From contig NZ_BMQF01000011.1 in NCBI RefSeq assembly GCF_014647975.1, positions 186,001 to 250,000 on the forward strand: DNA of 64,000 nt, given 5' to 3'. Under the pieces are notes generated by a model that worked only from the letters and a program-made list of their open reading frames with translations, did not search any database and was not told the DNA's origin. Shown in pieces: positions 52,639-60,651 of this stretch (position 1 is its first letter; each line of letters starts with the position of its first letter). The position numbers and the translations under genes were made by a program. The DNA comes from Streptomyces fumigatiscleroticus. GTDB taxonomy: Bacteria > Actinomycetota > Actinomycetes > Streptomycetales > Streptomycetaceae.

Positions 52639-52664
52639 GGAATGCGCGCCCCTTAGGATCCGTT
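52639..52664 (+). promoter_or_regulatory. SigR promoter of trxBA
   Basis: GGAAT (52639-52643), an 18-bp spacer and GTT (52662-52664) match the Streptomyces SigR consensus exactly, 75 bp before trxB. SigR drives trxBA under thiol-oxidative stress in S. coelicolor. Confidence 0.9.
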
Positions 52665-52739
52665 GGGTGGGGTGAGAGCTCATCCGAGAGAGGCTCCCAC
52701 CGGTCCTGAAGACGCGACCCAGAGACGAGGAATCAAGCC

Positions 52740-53711
52740 GTGAGCGACGTCCGTAACGTGATCATCATCGGGTCCGGGCCCGCCGGCTACACGTCGGCGC
52801 TCTACACCGCACGCGCGTCGCTGAAGCCGCTGGTGTTCGAGGGTGCCGTCACCGCGGGCGGTGCGCTGATGAACACCACCGAGGTGGAGAACTTCCCCGG
52901 CTTCCAGGACGGCATCATGGGCCCCGAGCTCATGGACAACATGCGCGCCCAGGCCGAGCGCTTCGGTGCCGAACTCGTTCCGGACGACATCGTCGCCGTC
53001 GACCTGACCGGCGAGATCAAGACCGTCACGGACACCGCGGGAACGGTCCACAGGGCGAAGGCCGTCATCGTCGCCACCGGCTCCCAGCACCGCAAGCTCG
53101 GCCTGCCCAACGAGGACACGCTCTCCGGCCGCGGTGTCTCCTGGTGCGCCACCTGTGACGGCTTCTTCTTCAAGGACCAGGACATCGCCGTGATCGGTGG
53201 TGGCGACACCGCGATGGAGGAGGCCACCTTCCTCTCCCGCTTCGCCAAGTCCGTGACCATCGTCCACCGTCGTGACACCCTGCGTGCGTCCAAGGCCATG
53301 CAGGAGCGTGCCTTCGCCGACCCGAAGATCAGCTTCGTGTGGGACAGCGAGGTCGCCGAGATCCAGGGTGACTCCAAGCTGTCCGGCCTGAAGCTGCGCA
53401 ACCTCAAGACCGGTGAGCTGTCGGACCTGGCCGTGACCGGTCTGTTCATCGCGATCGGCCACGACCCGCGCACCGAGCTCTTCAAGAACCAGCTGGACCT
53501 GGACGCGGAGGGCTACCTCAAGGTGAACGCGCCCTCCACCCGGACCAGCCTGACGGGTGTCTTCGCCGCCGGCGACGTGGTCGACCACACCTACCGGCAG
53601 GCGATCACCGCGGCCGGCACCGGCTGCTCCGCCGCTCTGGACGCCGAGCGCTTCCTCGCCGCCCTCGCGGACAACGAGCAGAAGGCCGAGCCCGAGAAGA
53701 CCACTGTCTGA
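52740..53711 (+). CDS. trxB: Thioredoxin reductase
   Basis: 323 aa. FAD-binding GSGPAGYTSALYTARA at the N-terminus, redox pair CATC in SWCATCDGFFF, NADPH-binding GGGDTAMEEATFLSRF and the C-terminal TGVFAAGDVVD. Reduces thioredoxin with NADPH. GTG start after GAGGAA. Operon with trxA 42 bp downstream. Confidence 0.97.
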   Translation: MSDVRNVIIIGSGPAGYTSALYTARASLKPLVFEGAVTAGGALMNTTEVENFPGFQDGIMGPELMDNMRAQAERFGAELVPDDIVAVDLTGEIKTVTDTAGTVHRAKAVIVATGSQHRKLGLPNEDTLSGRGVSWCATCDGFFFKDQDIAVIGGGDTAMEEATFLSRFAKSVTIVHRRDTLRASKAMQERAFADPKISFVWDSEVAEIQGDSKLSGLKLRNLKTGELSDLAVTGLFIAIGHDPRTELFKNQLDLDAEGYLKVNAPSTRTSLTGVFAAGDVVDHTYRQAITAAGTGCSAALDAERFLAALADNEQKAEPEKTTV

Positions 53712-53753
53712 CCCTCATCCGCCCCACTGCACCAACCAGTTAAGGAGCCCGCC

Positions 53754-54086
53754 GTGGCCGGCACCCTGAAGAATGTGACCGACGCTTCCTTCGAGGAGGA
53801 CGTCCTCAAGAGCGACAAGCCCGTCCTGGTGGACTTCTGGGCCTCCTGGTGCGGTCCGTGCCGCCAGATTGCGCCGTCCCTCGAAGCCATCGCTGCCGAA
53901 CATGGCGACAAGATCGAGGTCGTCAAGCTGAACATCGACGAGAACCCCGGTACGGCCGCCAAGTACGGCGTGATGTCGATCCCGACCCTGAACGTCTACC
54001 AGGGTGGCGAGGTCGCCAAGACGATCGTCGGCGCCAAGCCGAAGGCCGCGATCGAGCGCGACCTCGCGGACTTCATCGCCGACTGA
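53754..54086 (+). CDS. trxA: Thioredoxin
   Basis: 110 aa, single thioredoxin fold with active site WCGPC (FWASWCGPCRQIAP) and cis-proline block VMSIPTLNVYQGG. Disulphide reductant of the cytoplasm, fed by TrxB. GTG start after AAGGAG. The transcript ends at the hairpin at 54103. Confidence 0.97.
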   Translation: MAGTLKNVTDASFEEDVLKSDKPVLVDFWASWCGPCRQIAPSLEAIAAEHGDKIEVVKLNIDENPGTAAKYGVMSIPTLNVYQGGEVAKTIVGAKPKAAIERDLADFIAD

Positions 54087-54087
54087 C

Positions 54088-54101
54088 GTTTCACGTGAAA
54101 C
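54088..54101. other. parS: parS site 12
   Basis: Perfect parS between the trxA stop and its terminator, with one to two bases of spacing on each side. Confidence 0.95.
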
Positions 54102-54102
54102 A

Positions 54103-54136
54103 CGAAGGGGCCGGCCCGGGCGGGTCGGCCCCTTCG
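54103..54136 (+). terminator. Terminator of trxBA
   Basis: 15-bp stem with one G-T wobble directly after parS site 12; also suited to stop the convergent GNAT transcript. Confidence 0.82.
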
Positions 54137-54160
54137 CCATACAGCCATACGGGGGATGCC

Positions 54161-54778
54161 TCACAGGGGACGGAGCGCCGGCTCCTTCTGTACGGCTCCC
54201 AAGAGGCGGTCCAGCGCCATCTCCACGTCTTCCTTCCAGGAGATCGTCGTCCGCAGCTCCAGCCGCAGCCGGGGGTGAGCGGGGTGCTGCCGCACCGTTT
54301 TGAAGCCCACCGCCAGAAGATGGTCGGCGGGAAGAACACAGGCCGGTTCGGCCCAGCGGGCGTCCCCGAACGCCTCGATCGCCTTGAACCCCCGCCGCAG
54401 CAGGTCCTTGGCGACCGTCTGGACCATCACGCGCCCCAGGCCCTGGCCCTGATAGCCGGGCAGGATGAAGCCAGTGATCAGCTGCACCGCGTCCGGCGAG
54501 ACGGGGCTGGTGGGAAACGCCGCCGAGCGGGGGACATAGGCGGGAGGGGCGTAGAGGACGAAGCCCACCGGTACATCGTCGACGTAGACGACCCGGCCAC
54601 AGGAGCCCCAGTCCAGCAGAACCGCCGAAATCCAGGCTTCCTTCTCCAGCGCCGATGTGCCTGCCTTTACCGCGGCCTCGCCGCTGACGGGATCCAGTTC
54701 CCAGAAGACGCACGAGCGGCAGCGCTGGGGAAGGTCCGGAAGGTTGTCCAGCGTGAGCGGTACGAGCCGACGCCCCAT
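54161..54778 (-). CDS. GNAT acetyltransferase
   Basis: 205 aa with a GNAT core: VYVDDVPVGFVLYAPP, the acetyl-CoA loop ITGFILPGYQGQGLGRVMVQTVAKDLL and a C-terminal LLAVGFKTVRQHP. ATG 54778 has GAGGA upstream; the longer frame is not coding. It occupies the place of cwlM in mycobacteria, between trxA and parB, but is unrelated to that amidase-like protein. Substrate unknown. An N-terminal RSCVFWEL segment holds a possible metal or redox cysteine pair (QRCRSC). Confidence 0.85.
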   Translation of the reverse strand: MGRRLVPLTLDNLPDLPQRCRSCVFWELDPVSGEAAVKAGTSALEKEAWISAVLLDWGSCGRVVYVDDVPVGFVLYAPPAYVPRSAAFPTSPVSPDAVQLITGFILPGYQGQGLGRVMVQTVAKDLLRRGFKAIEAFGDARWAEPACVLPADHLLAVGFKTVRQHPAHPRLRLELRTTISWKEDVEMALDRLLGAVQKEPALRPL

Positions 54779-54924
54779 GAAGGCTGTTCCTCGCTTCCTT
54801 CGCCCGCCGCGCCACGGGCGGCTGTCAGAGCGCTCCGTTCCCTGAGCAGGCTGCCGATGAACCCGCTGACCGCGCCCAGCCCCAGACCCGCGCTCACCAG
54901 TCCGGTGCGGCTCACCGTACGCAT
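54667..54924 (-). CDS. Possible small hydrophobic protein overlapping the GNAT gene
   Basis: ATG 54924 is preceded by GAGGAAGGCAGGGG, a good ribosome site. The first ~30 residues (MRTVSRTGLVSAGLGLGAVS, then GFIGSL) look like a real membrane segment. The rest runs 112 bp into the GNAT gene in another frame and loses coding character. Either a short protein with a long overlap, or a leader peptide for the GNAT gene. Doubtful. Confidence 0.4.
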   Translation of the reverse strand: MRTVSRTGLVSAGLGLGAVSGFIGSLLRERSALTAARGAAGEGSEEQPSWGVGSYRSRWTTFRTFPSAAARASSGNWIPSAARPR

Positions 54925-54973
54925 GGCCCCTGCCTTCCTCTGCGAGGTACTGCCAGGTGACTGCGCCATACCC

Positions 54974-54999
54974 GATCGCATCGTATCCACGATGCGATC
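54974..54999. repeat. 11-bp inverted repeat upstream of the GNAT unit
   Basis: GATCGCATCGT and ACGATGCGATC are perfect complements around ATCC, 50 bp before the small-protein ATG. Candidate operator, or a second terminator after parB. Confidence 0.65.
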
Positions 55000-55023
55000 C
55001 GGTACACACCGACGGGAAGCAAA

Positions 55024-55065
55024 GAGCGGGCCGTGTTCCGGTACACACCGGAACACGGCCCGCTC
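55024..55065 (-). terminator. Terminator of parAB
   Basis: Perfect 19-bp stem (55024-55042 with 55047-55065) with loop ACAC, 44 bp after the parB stop on the minus strand. Confidence 0.88.
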
Positions 55066-55108
55066 CCCGCCGGGCAGGGCGGCCCAGCGCCTCGCCTGTG
55101 TGTGAGGC

Positions 55109-56209
55109 TCAGGCGTCTGCTTCCTCGGAGTCGTCGTCCAGCAGGCTCTTCTGGAGGACCGGCCCCTCGCCGGGGGCGAGGGTGCCCAGGATTCGCTCGA
55201 GGTCCTCCATCGAGGCGAACTCGACGGTGATCTTGCCCTTCTTCTGACCGAGGTCGACCTTGACCCGGGTCTCGAAGCGGTCCGAGAGCCGGGTCGCCAG
55301 GTCGGACAGTGCCGGAGAGACCCGGGCACCGGCCCGGGGACCCTTGGAGCGCTGGACCTTCTGCGGCCGCGACCCCATGAGCGTCACGATCTCCTCGACC
55401 GCCCGCACCGAGAGTCCCTCGGCGACGATCCTGTGGGCCAGCCGGTCCTGCTCCTCGGAGTCCTCGACGGAGAGCAGCGCCCGCGCGTGCCCCGCGGAGA
55501 GCACTCCGGCGGCCACCCGACGCTGGACCGCCGGCGAGAGCTTCAGCAGACGCAACGTGTTGGAGACCTGCGGACGTGAACGGCCGATGCGGTCCGCCAG
55601 CTGGTCGTGCGTGCAGTCGAAGTCCCTCAGCAGCTGGTCGTAGGCGGCTGCCTCTTCCAGCGGGTTCAGCTGCGCCCGGTGCAAGTTCTCCAGGAGGGCG
55701 TCCAGGAGAAGCTTCTCGTCCTCCGTGGCCCGCACGATGGCCGGGATCGCCTCCAGCCCCGCCTCACGGCAGGCCCGCCAGCGACGCTCACCCATGATGA
55801 GCTCGTACCGTGACGGCCCCACCTGCCGGACCACAACCGGCTGGAGAAGACCGACCTCCTTGATGGAGGTCACGAGCTCCGCCAGAGCGTCCTCATCGAA
55901 GACGTCACGCGGCTGCCGCGGGTTCGGTGTGATGGCGTCGAGGGGGATCTCGGCGAAGTGGGCACCGAAGGGAGGCGCGGGCCTGTCCACGGAACCGTTC
56001 ATCGGCGGCTCCTCTGTTTCACGTGAAACAGGCGGCAGCGTGGTGACCTTCGCCGCGGCGACGCCCCGGTCGGACGTCATCACGGGAGCGGCCGCGGTGG
56101 GCATGGAGACAGCCGCCCCCGTACCGGCCGGGGCCGCCGTCTTCTCCGTGGGGGCAGCAGGGATCAGCGCGCCGAGACCACGCCCCAGCCCCCTCCGTCG
56201 CTCACTCAC
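55109..56209 (-). CDS. parB: Chromosome-partition protein ParB
   Basis: 366-aa CTPase/parS-binding protein. RGLGRGLGALIP starts the ParA-interacting tail. ParB/Srx-type box ITPNPRQPRDVFDE...GERRWRAC, central HTH (TTDQLADRIG-like CTHDQLADRIGRSRPQVSNTLRL) and C-terminal dimer domain follow. GTG overlaps the parA stop (GTGA). Loads at the parS sites listed here and organises the origin region during sporulation. parS site 13 lies inside it, read as VSRET. Confidence 0.97.
   Translation of the reverse strand: MSERRRGLGRGLGALIPAAPTEKTAAPAGTGAAVSMPTAAAPVMTSDRGVAAAKVTTLPPVSRETEEPPMNGSVDRPAPPFGAHFAEIPLDAITPNPRQPRDVFDEDALAELVTSIKEVGLLQPVVVRQVGPSRYELIMGERRWRACREAGLEAIPAIVRATEDEKLLLDALLENLHRAQLNPLEEAAAYDQLLRDFDCTHDQLADRIGRSRPQVSNTLRLLKLSPAVQRRVAAGVLSAGHARALLSVEDSEEQDRLAHRIVAEGLSVRAVEEIVTLMGSRPQKVQRSKGPRAGARVSPALSDLATRLSDRFETRVKVDLGQKKGKITVEFASMEDLERILGTLAPGEGPVLQKSLLDDDSEEADA
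56016..56029. other. parS: parS site 13, inside parB
   Basis: Perfect parS in the disordered linker between the ParB tail and core, codons 61-65, read as V-S-R-E-T. Confidence 0.95.
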
Positions 56210-57279
56210 TGAATCCCCTCCACCATATTCGGGTCGCTCTGGGCACTGATGTGGGCCTGCGTCGCGTCATAGCTGATGCCGACCCCCCTCAGCGCGATTT
56301 CTCGTGCCGCCTCAAGATACGAGAGGGCACCACTCGATCCTGGATCGTAAGTCAGCACCGTCTGTCCGTAGCTCGGCGCCTCGGAGATACGGACCGAGCG
56401 GGGGATGCTCGTCCGCAGCACCTCCTCGCCGAAGTGGCTGCGCACCTCTTCCGCGACCTGGGACGCGAGGCGCGTCCGGCCGTCGTACATGGTGAGCAGG
56501 ATCGTCGACACATGCAGGTCGGGGTTGAGGTGGCCCCGCACCAGGTCGACGTTGCGCAGCAGCTGACCCAGGCCCTCCAGTGCGTAGTACTCGCACTGGA
56601 TCGGGATCAGGACCTCCTGGCCGGCGACCAGTGCGTTGACCGTCAGCAGGCCGAGCGACGGCGGGCAGTCGATGAGGATGTAGTCCAGCGGCTGCTCATA
56701 GGCCTGGATCGCCCGCTGTAGCCGGCTCTCCCGCGCCACCAGGGAGACCAGCTCGATCTCCGCACCGGCGAGATCGATCGTGGCAGGTGCGCAGAAGAGG
56801 CCCTCGACGTCAGGGACCGGCTGGACGACCTCCGAGAGCGGCTTGCTCTCGACCAACACGTCGTAGATGGACGGGACTTCGGCGTGATGGTCGATGCCCA
56901 GCGCGGTGGACGCGTTGCCCTGCGGATCAAGGTCGACCACCAGGACCCGGCCACCGTGCAGAGCCAGTGACGCCGCAAGGTTGACCGTGGTCGTCGTCTT
57001 GCCCACGCCGCCCTTCTGGTTGGCGACCACCATGATGCGGGTTTCCTCGGGCCGCGGCAGACCCTCACCCGCGCGGCCCAGAGCCTCCACCGCGAGTTGG
57101 GCAGCACGACCGATCGGGGTGTCGTCCATGGGAGGCGGCGTTTCACGTGAAACATCCGCCCCCATCGACTCGGCACGGGGACCGGGGACCGGATCGGTCA
57201 TCGGCCCCGCGATATTGGCGTCGGACCGCAAGGATTCACTCTCCTCGACTTCAGGCTCGCAATGAACAGAGCCTCCCAT
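56206..57279 (-). CDS. parA: Partition ATPase ParA
   Basis: Deviant-Walker ATPase that positions ParB-origin complexes in sporogenic hyphae. P-loop ANQKGGVGKTTTTVNLAASLA, switch LVVDLDPQGNASTALG and IDCPPSLGLLTVNAL are clear. The ATG at 57279 gives 357 aa. The frame stays open to 57498 (GTG), but the added part overlaps the DnaA boxes and a parS site and has weaker coding character, so I treat it as promoter. About 80 N-terminal residues before the ATPase core are acidic and disordered. parS site 14 lies within them. Confidence 0.93.
   Translation of the reverse strand: MGGSVHCEPEVEESESLRSDANIAGPMTDPVPGPRAESMGADVSRETPPPMDDTPIGRAAQLAVEALGRAGEGLPRPEETRIMVVANQKGGVGKTTTTVNLAASLALHGGRVLVVDLDPQGNASTALGIDHHAEVPSIYDVLVESKPLSEVVQPVPDVEGLFCAPATIDLAGAEIELVSLVARESRLQRAIQAYEQPLDYILIDCPPSLGLLTVNALVAGQEVLIPIQCEYYALEGLGQLLRNVDLVRGHLNPDLHVSTILLTMYDGRTRLASQVAEEVRSHFGEEVLRTSIPRSVRISEAPSYGQTVLTYDPGSSGALSYLEAAREIALRGVGISYDATQAHISAQSDPNMVEGIQ
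57140..57153. other. parS: parS site 14, inside parA
   Basis: Perfect parS in the N-terminal disordered part of parA, in the V-S-R-E-T frame. Confidence 0.95.
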
Positions 57280-57614
57280 GTCTTCGGGGGTGTGAACCAG
57301 TGAGGCCTGGTGTTCTGTGGAGAATTCCACCTCTGTGGACAACTCCGTGACCCCCTCGAGGGACGGAGCGTCACGAGAAGCGGATTTGCGCTCTGAGGAT
57401 CCCAGGGATCCCAGAGGCTTGCGGTCGCGGGGTTCGGCCGCAGCGCGGCCGCGGCTGATGATGCCGTGCAGCAGGGAGCGACGTTTCACGTGAAACACGA
57501 TGCACAGCAGCCGAGGCCCAGCCGTCGCGACACTCCGGCATGCGTAGGTTTGGCAGCTTGTGTGGAGTACGTCTCGCCGTCAACAGGACTCCTGTCGGCA
57601 CACGCGCTCCCCGA
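57280..57614 (-). promoter_or_regulatory. parAB promoter region with two DnaA boxes and parS
   Basis: 335 bp between gidB and parA. parS site 15 is at 57483-57496. Two DnaA-type 9-mers, TGTGGAGAA (57316-57324, one mismatch) and TGTGGACAA (57334-57342, perfect), lie 37-63 bp before the parA ATG. Streptomyces parAB is known to have two promoters, one induced in sporulation; their exact elements are not evident to me. Confidence 0.65.
57483..57496. other. parS: parS site 15
   Basis: Perfect parS in the parAB upstream region, where bound ParB could affect transcription of its own operon. Confidence 0.95.
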
Positions 57615-58334
57615 CTACCCGCGACGACGACGCGCCCGGCCCGTACGGGCCGCCTTCGCCCGTTTGGCGGCAAACCGCACGCCACCGGGGCTCTCGCCGA
57701 CCTCCACCCGGACGACCGTGGACAGCGGATCCACGACCCCCTCGCCGACATGCAGGATCGACGTCTCCACGGCACCGAGCTTGCTCAGCGCGGTGGCCGC
57801 ACTCTTCAGCTCTTCCTCCGCCGTGTCGCCCTTGAGCGCGAGCATCTCCCCGTACGGGCGCAGCAGCGGGATTCCCCAAGTGGCCAGCCGGTCCAGCGGT
57901 GCCACCGCCCGCGCCGTCACCACGTGCACCGGAGGAATCTTGCCCATGACCTCCTCGGCCCGGCCACGCACGACCGTCACATGGTCCAGGCCCAGCAGCT
58001 CCACGACCTCGGTGAGGAAGTTGGTGCGGCGCAGCAACGGCTCGAGAAGCGTGATCTTCAGGTCGCCGCGGACCAGAGCCAGGGGGATGCCGGGCAGGCC
58101 GGCGCCCGACCCCACATCGCACACCGTCACCGCCTCAGGCACGACTTCCGAGAGCACCGCGCAGTTCAGCAGGTGCCGCTCCCACAGGCGCGGCACTTCG
58201 CGCGGGCCGATCAGACCACGCTGCACGCCCGCCTCAGCGAGCAGCTCCGCATAGCGGACCGCATCCGCGAAGCGATCGCCGAACACCTCACGCGCCTGCT
58301 CAGGCGCGGGGGGAAGCTCCGCTGCCTCCGTCAC
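57615..58334 (-). CDS. rsmG: 16S rRNA (guanine527-N7)-methyltransferase
   Basis: 239 aa (GidB/RsmG). SAM-binding motif VCDVGSGAGLPGIPLALVRGD, then ITLLEPLLRRTNFLTEVVELLGL and VTARAVAPLDRLATW. Loss-of-function gives low-level streptomycin resistance and antibiotic overproduction in Streptomyces. GTG start with GGAAGGA. Separated from jag by a hairpin, so probably not part of the rnpA-jag transcript. Confidence 0.96.
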   Translation of the reverse strand: MTEAAELPPAPEQAREVFGDRFADAVRYAELLAEAGVQRGLIGPREVPRLWERHLLNCAVLSEVVPEAVTVCDVGSGAGLPGIPLALVRGDLKITLLEPLLRRTNFLTEVVELLGLDHVTVVRGRAEEVMGKIPPVHVVTARAVAPLDRLATWGIPLLRPYGEMLALKGDTAEEELKSAATALSKLGAVETSILHVGEGVVDPLSTVVRVEVGESPGGVRFAAKRAKAARTGRARRRRG

Positions 58335-58414
58335 GGGGAGACCGTCCTTCCGTACCTCGTCGACGCGGAGCGCGCCGACGCCAGAACCACCAGAACTATC
58401 AGGCTGACAAAGTT

Positions 58415-58445
58415 CCGGCCCCGCCTGCGCTACAGACGGGGCCGG
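58415..58445 (-). terminator. Terminator or attenuator between jag and gidB
   Basis: 13-bp stem with a single mismatch (58415-58427 with 58433-58445) and a 5-base loop, 17 bp after the jag stop. Confidence 0.7.
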
Positions 58446-58461
58446 GAGATGTAGGAACCGA

Positions 58462-58974
58462 TCAGGCGGGAAGTACGACGACGAAGCGCTGCGGCTCCTC
58501 GCCCTCGGACTCGCTGCGCAGACCCGCGGCCTTGACCGCGTCGTGCACGACCTTGCGCTCGAACGGCGTCATCGGCTTCAGCCGCACGGGAGCGCCGCTG
58601 CTCTTGACCTCGGCCGCCGCCTTGGCGCCCAGCTCGGAGAGCTCGGTGCGCTTCTTGGCACGGTAGCCCGCGATGTCGAGCATCAGCCGGCTGCGGTCCC
58701 CGGTCTCGCGGTGCACGGCCAGTCGCGTGAGCTCCTGTAGCGCCTCCAGCACCTCGCCGTCACGGCCGACCAGCTTCTGAAGATCGCGGCTGCCCGCGTC
58801 GCTGATGATCGAGACGGAGGCGCGGTCGGCCTCGACGTCCATGTCGATGTCGCCGTCGAGGTCGGCGATGTCGAGCAGACCCTCCAGGTAGTCCGCCGCG
58901 ATCTCACCCTCCTGCTCCAGGCGGGTCAGGGTGTCTGCACCCTCGGCAGCGGCGGAGGTGGTGCCTTCCGTCAC
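58462..58974 (-). CDS. jag: Jag/KhpB RNA-binding protein
   Basis: 170 aa with a KH-like domain (SDAGSRDLQKLVGRDGEVLEALQELTRLAVH) and a C-terminal R3H domain (MTPFERKVVHDAVKAAGLRSES). Cytoplasmic; homologues bind RNA with KhpA and influence cell elongation. It lacks the N-terminal Jag-N domain seen in Firmicutes. GTG start with AAGGAG, 15 bp after yidC. Confidence 0.94.
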   Translation of the reverse strand: MTEGTTSAAAEGADTLTRLEQEGEIAADYLEGLLDIADLDGDIDMDVEADRASVSIISDAGSRDLQKLVGRDGEVLEALQELTRLAVHRETGDRSRLMLDIAGYRAKKRTELSELGAKAAAEVKSSGAPVRLKPMTPFERKVVHDAVKAAGLRSESEGEEPQRFVVVLPA

Positions 58975-58989
58975 GGGATGGACTCCTTC

Positions 58990-60273
58990 TTACTTCTTCG
59001 ACGGGGACTTGGGCCGCTGCGGACCTTTGCGCTGTCCGGACTGGGCCTTGCTGCGGGTACCCGTGCCGGGCTTCTGCGCGGCCTTCTTCGCAGCGGGGGC
59101 GGCGGGCTCGGCGTCCTCGGGCTGGTCGTCGGACTTGCTCAGCGACGTGACCGGCCCGGTGCTTTCGGCCGCCTTCTGGCCGCCGGACTGGCGCTGGGAC
59201 TTGCTCTGCCGCTTGGGCTGCTGCCGCTTGGGCTGGGTGGTGGTGACCTGCGCACCGTCCTCCGCCTGTGCGGCGGCCGGGCTCTCGCTCTTCACCACGG
59301 TGCCGTCGGTCTGGGCCGCCAGGCCCGCCTTGCCGAGACCGTTGATGAACTTGCGCTCGGCCTCGTTGCGGTCACGGCCCTTGGCGACGATGGCCTTGAC
59401 GATGGCGCGCTCGCGCCGGTTGCGGGTCTTGCCGTGCCGCGTGACGTGCTTGTACAGGCGCTCCAGGTACGCGGCCTGGGCCTTGGAACCCGGGGTCGGG
59501 TTGTTGTGGATCACGTACATCTGCTGGCCCATGGTCCACACGTTGGTGGTCAGCCAGTAGACGAGGACACCGACCGGGAAGTTGATGCCGAAGACGGCGA
59601 ACATCACGGGGAAGACGTACATCAGCATCTTCTGCTGCTGCATGAACGGCGTCTTCACCGTCGTGTCCACGTTCTTCGTCATCAGCTGGCGCTGGGTGAA
59701 GAACTGCGACGCCGACATCGCGATGATCATGATGGCGGTGACGACCCGGACGTCCGTCAGCGTGGAACCGAGCGCCTCGACCTTGTCGGAGCTGGACGTG
59801 AACTTCACGGCCAGCGGAGCACCGAAGATGTGCGCCTTCTGCGCACTCTCCAGCAGGCTCTTGTTGATCACGCCGATGGTGTCGCCCGACGCGATGCCGT
59901 TGAGCACGTGGTACAGGGCGAAGAAGAACGGCGACTGCGCCAGGATGGGAAGGCACGAGGAGAGCGGGTTGGTACCCGTCTCCTTGTACAGCTTCATCAT
60001 CTCTTCGGACTGGCGCTGCCGGTCGTTCTTGTAGCGCTCCTGGATCTTCTTCATCTCCGGCTGGAGCGTCTGCATGGCGCGCGTCGCCTTGATCTGCTTC
60101 ACGAAGAGCGGGATCAGGCAGATGCGGATCAGAATCACCAGGGACACGATGGACAGGCCCCAGGCCCACCCGGTGTCGGGGCCGAAGATGGCGCCGTACA
60201 CCGTGTGGAACTGGACGATGACCCAGGAGACAGGTGTCGTGATGAAGCTGAAGAGGCTGGCAATCGTGTCCAC
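58990..60273 (-). CDS. yidC: Membrane protein insertase YidC
   Basis: 427 aa, five-helix Oxa1/YidC core: WVIVQFHTVYGAIFGPDTGWAWGLSIV, FFFALYHVLNGI, YVFPVMFAVFGINFPVGVLVYWLTTNVWTMGQQ. No lipobox. A ~170-residue Lys/Arg/Gln-rich cytoplasmic tail follows, likely ribosome-binding. GTG start with AAGGAG inside the end of yidD, three bases after its stop. Inserts small membrane proteins with or without Sec. Confidence 0.96.
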   Translation of the reverse strand: MDTIASLFSFITTPVSWVIVQFHTVYGAIFGPDTGWAWGLSIVSLVILIRICLIPLFVKQIKATRAMQTLQPEMKKIQERYKNDRQRQSEEMMKLYKETGTNPLSSCLPILAQSPFFFALYHVLNGIASGDTIGVINKSLLESAQKAHIFGAPLAVKFTSSSDKVEALGSTLTDVRVVTAIMIIAMSASQFFTQRQLMTKNVDTTVKTPFMQQQKMLMYVFPVMFAVFGINFPVGVLVYWLTTNVWTMGQQMYVIHNNPTPGSKAQAAYLERLYKHVTRHGKTRNRRERAIVKAIVAKGRDRNEAERKFINGLGKAGLAAQTDGTVVKSESPAAAQAEDGAQVTTTQPKRQQPKRQSKSQRQSGGQKAAESTGPVTSLSKSDDQPEDAEPAAPAAKKAAQKPGTGTRSKAQSGQRKGPQRPKSPSKK

Positions 60274-60276
60274 TAA

Positions 60277-60651
60277 TCATGCTCCTTGGGCATGGGACGA
60301 GGTCTCTGCGGCCGGGCTCGAAGGACTCGACGGACTCGTGGGAGAAGTCTGTCCCTCGGTGGCCGGTTCGGCGGCGGAGGGCCCGCCCTTGCGTGCGCGC
60401 CAGGCGTCACGCAGCATTTCGTGCCACCGCGGGCGCTTGCGCGGAGGGACATGGTCCACGCCGCCCAGCGACCACGGATTGCACCGCAGGATGCGCCAGG
60501 CGGTGAGTGCCGTTCCCTTGATCGCACCGTGCCGGTCGATGGCCGTGTAGCCGTAGTGGGAACACGACGGGTAGTACTTGCACACCGGCCCGAGCAGTGG
60601 ACTGATCGTCCACTGGTACAGCTTGATCAGAGCCAGCAGCGGGTACTTCAT
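60277..60651 (-). CDS. yidD: YidD membrane insertion efficiency factor
   Basis: 124 aa. Hallmarks LIKLYQWTISPLLGP, CKYYPSCSHYGYTAI (conserved cysteines) and RCNPWSLGGVDHVP. Peripheral inner-membrane protein that assists YidC. The C-terminal 40 residues are a Ser/Pro/Glu extension. Overlaps rnpA by four bases. Confidence 0.96.
   Translation of the reverse strand: MKYPLLALIKLYQWTISPLLGPVCKYYPSCSHYGYTAIDRHGAIKGTALTAWRILRCNPWSLGGVDHVPPRKRPRWHEMLRDAWRARKGGPSAAEPATEGQTSPTSPSSPSSPAAETSSHAQGA

Noticed and set aside
57280..57498. GTG start for parA at 57498
   Set aside because: It would place parS and DnaA boxes in codons and add a poorly supported basic stretch; the ATG at 57279 gives the usual length. 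Not excluded.
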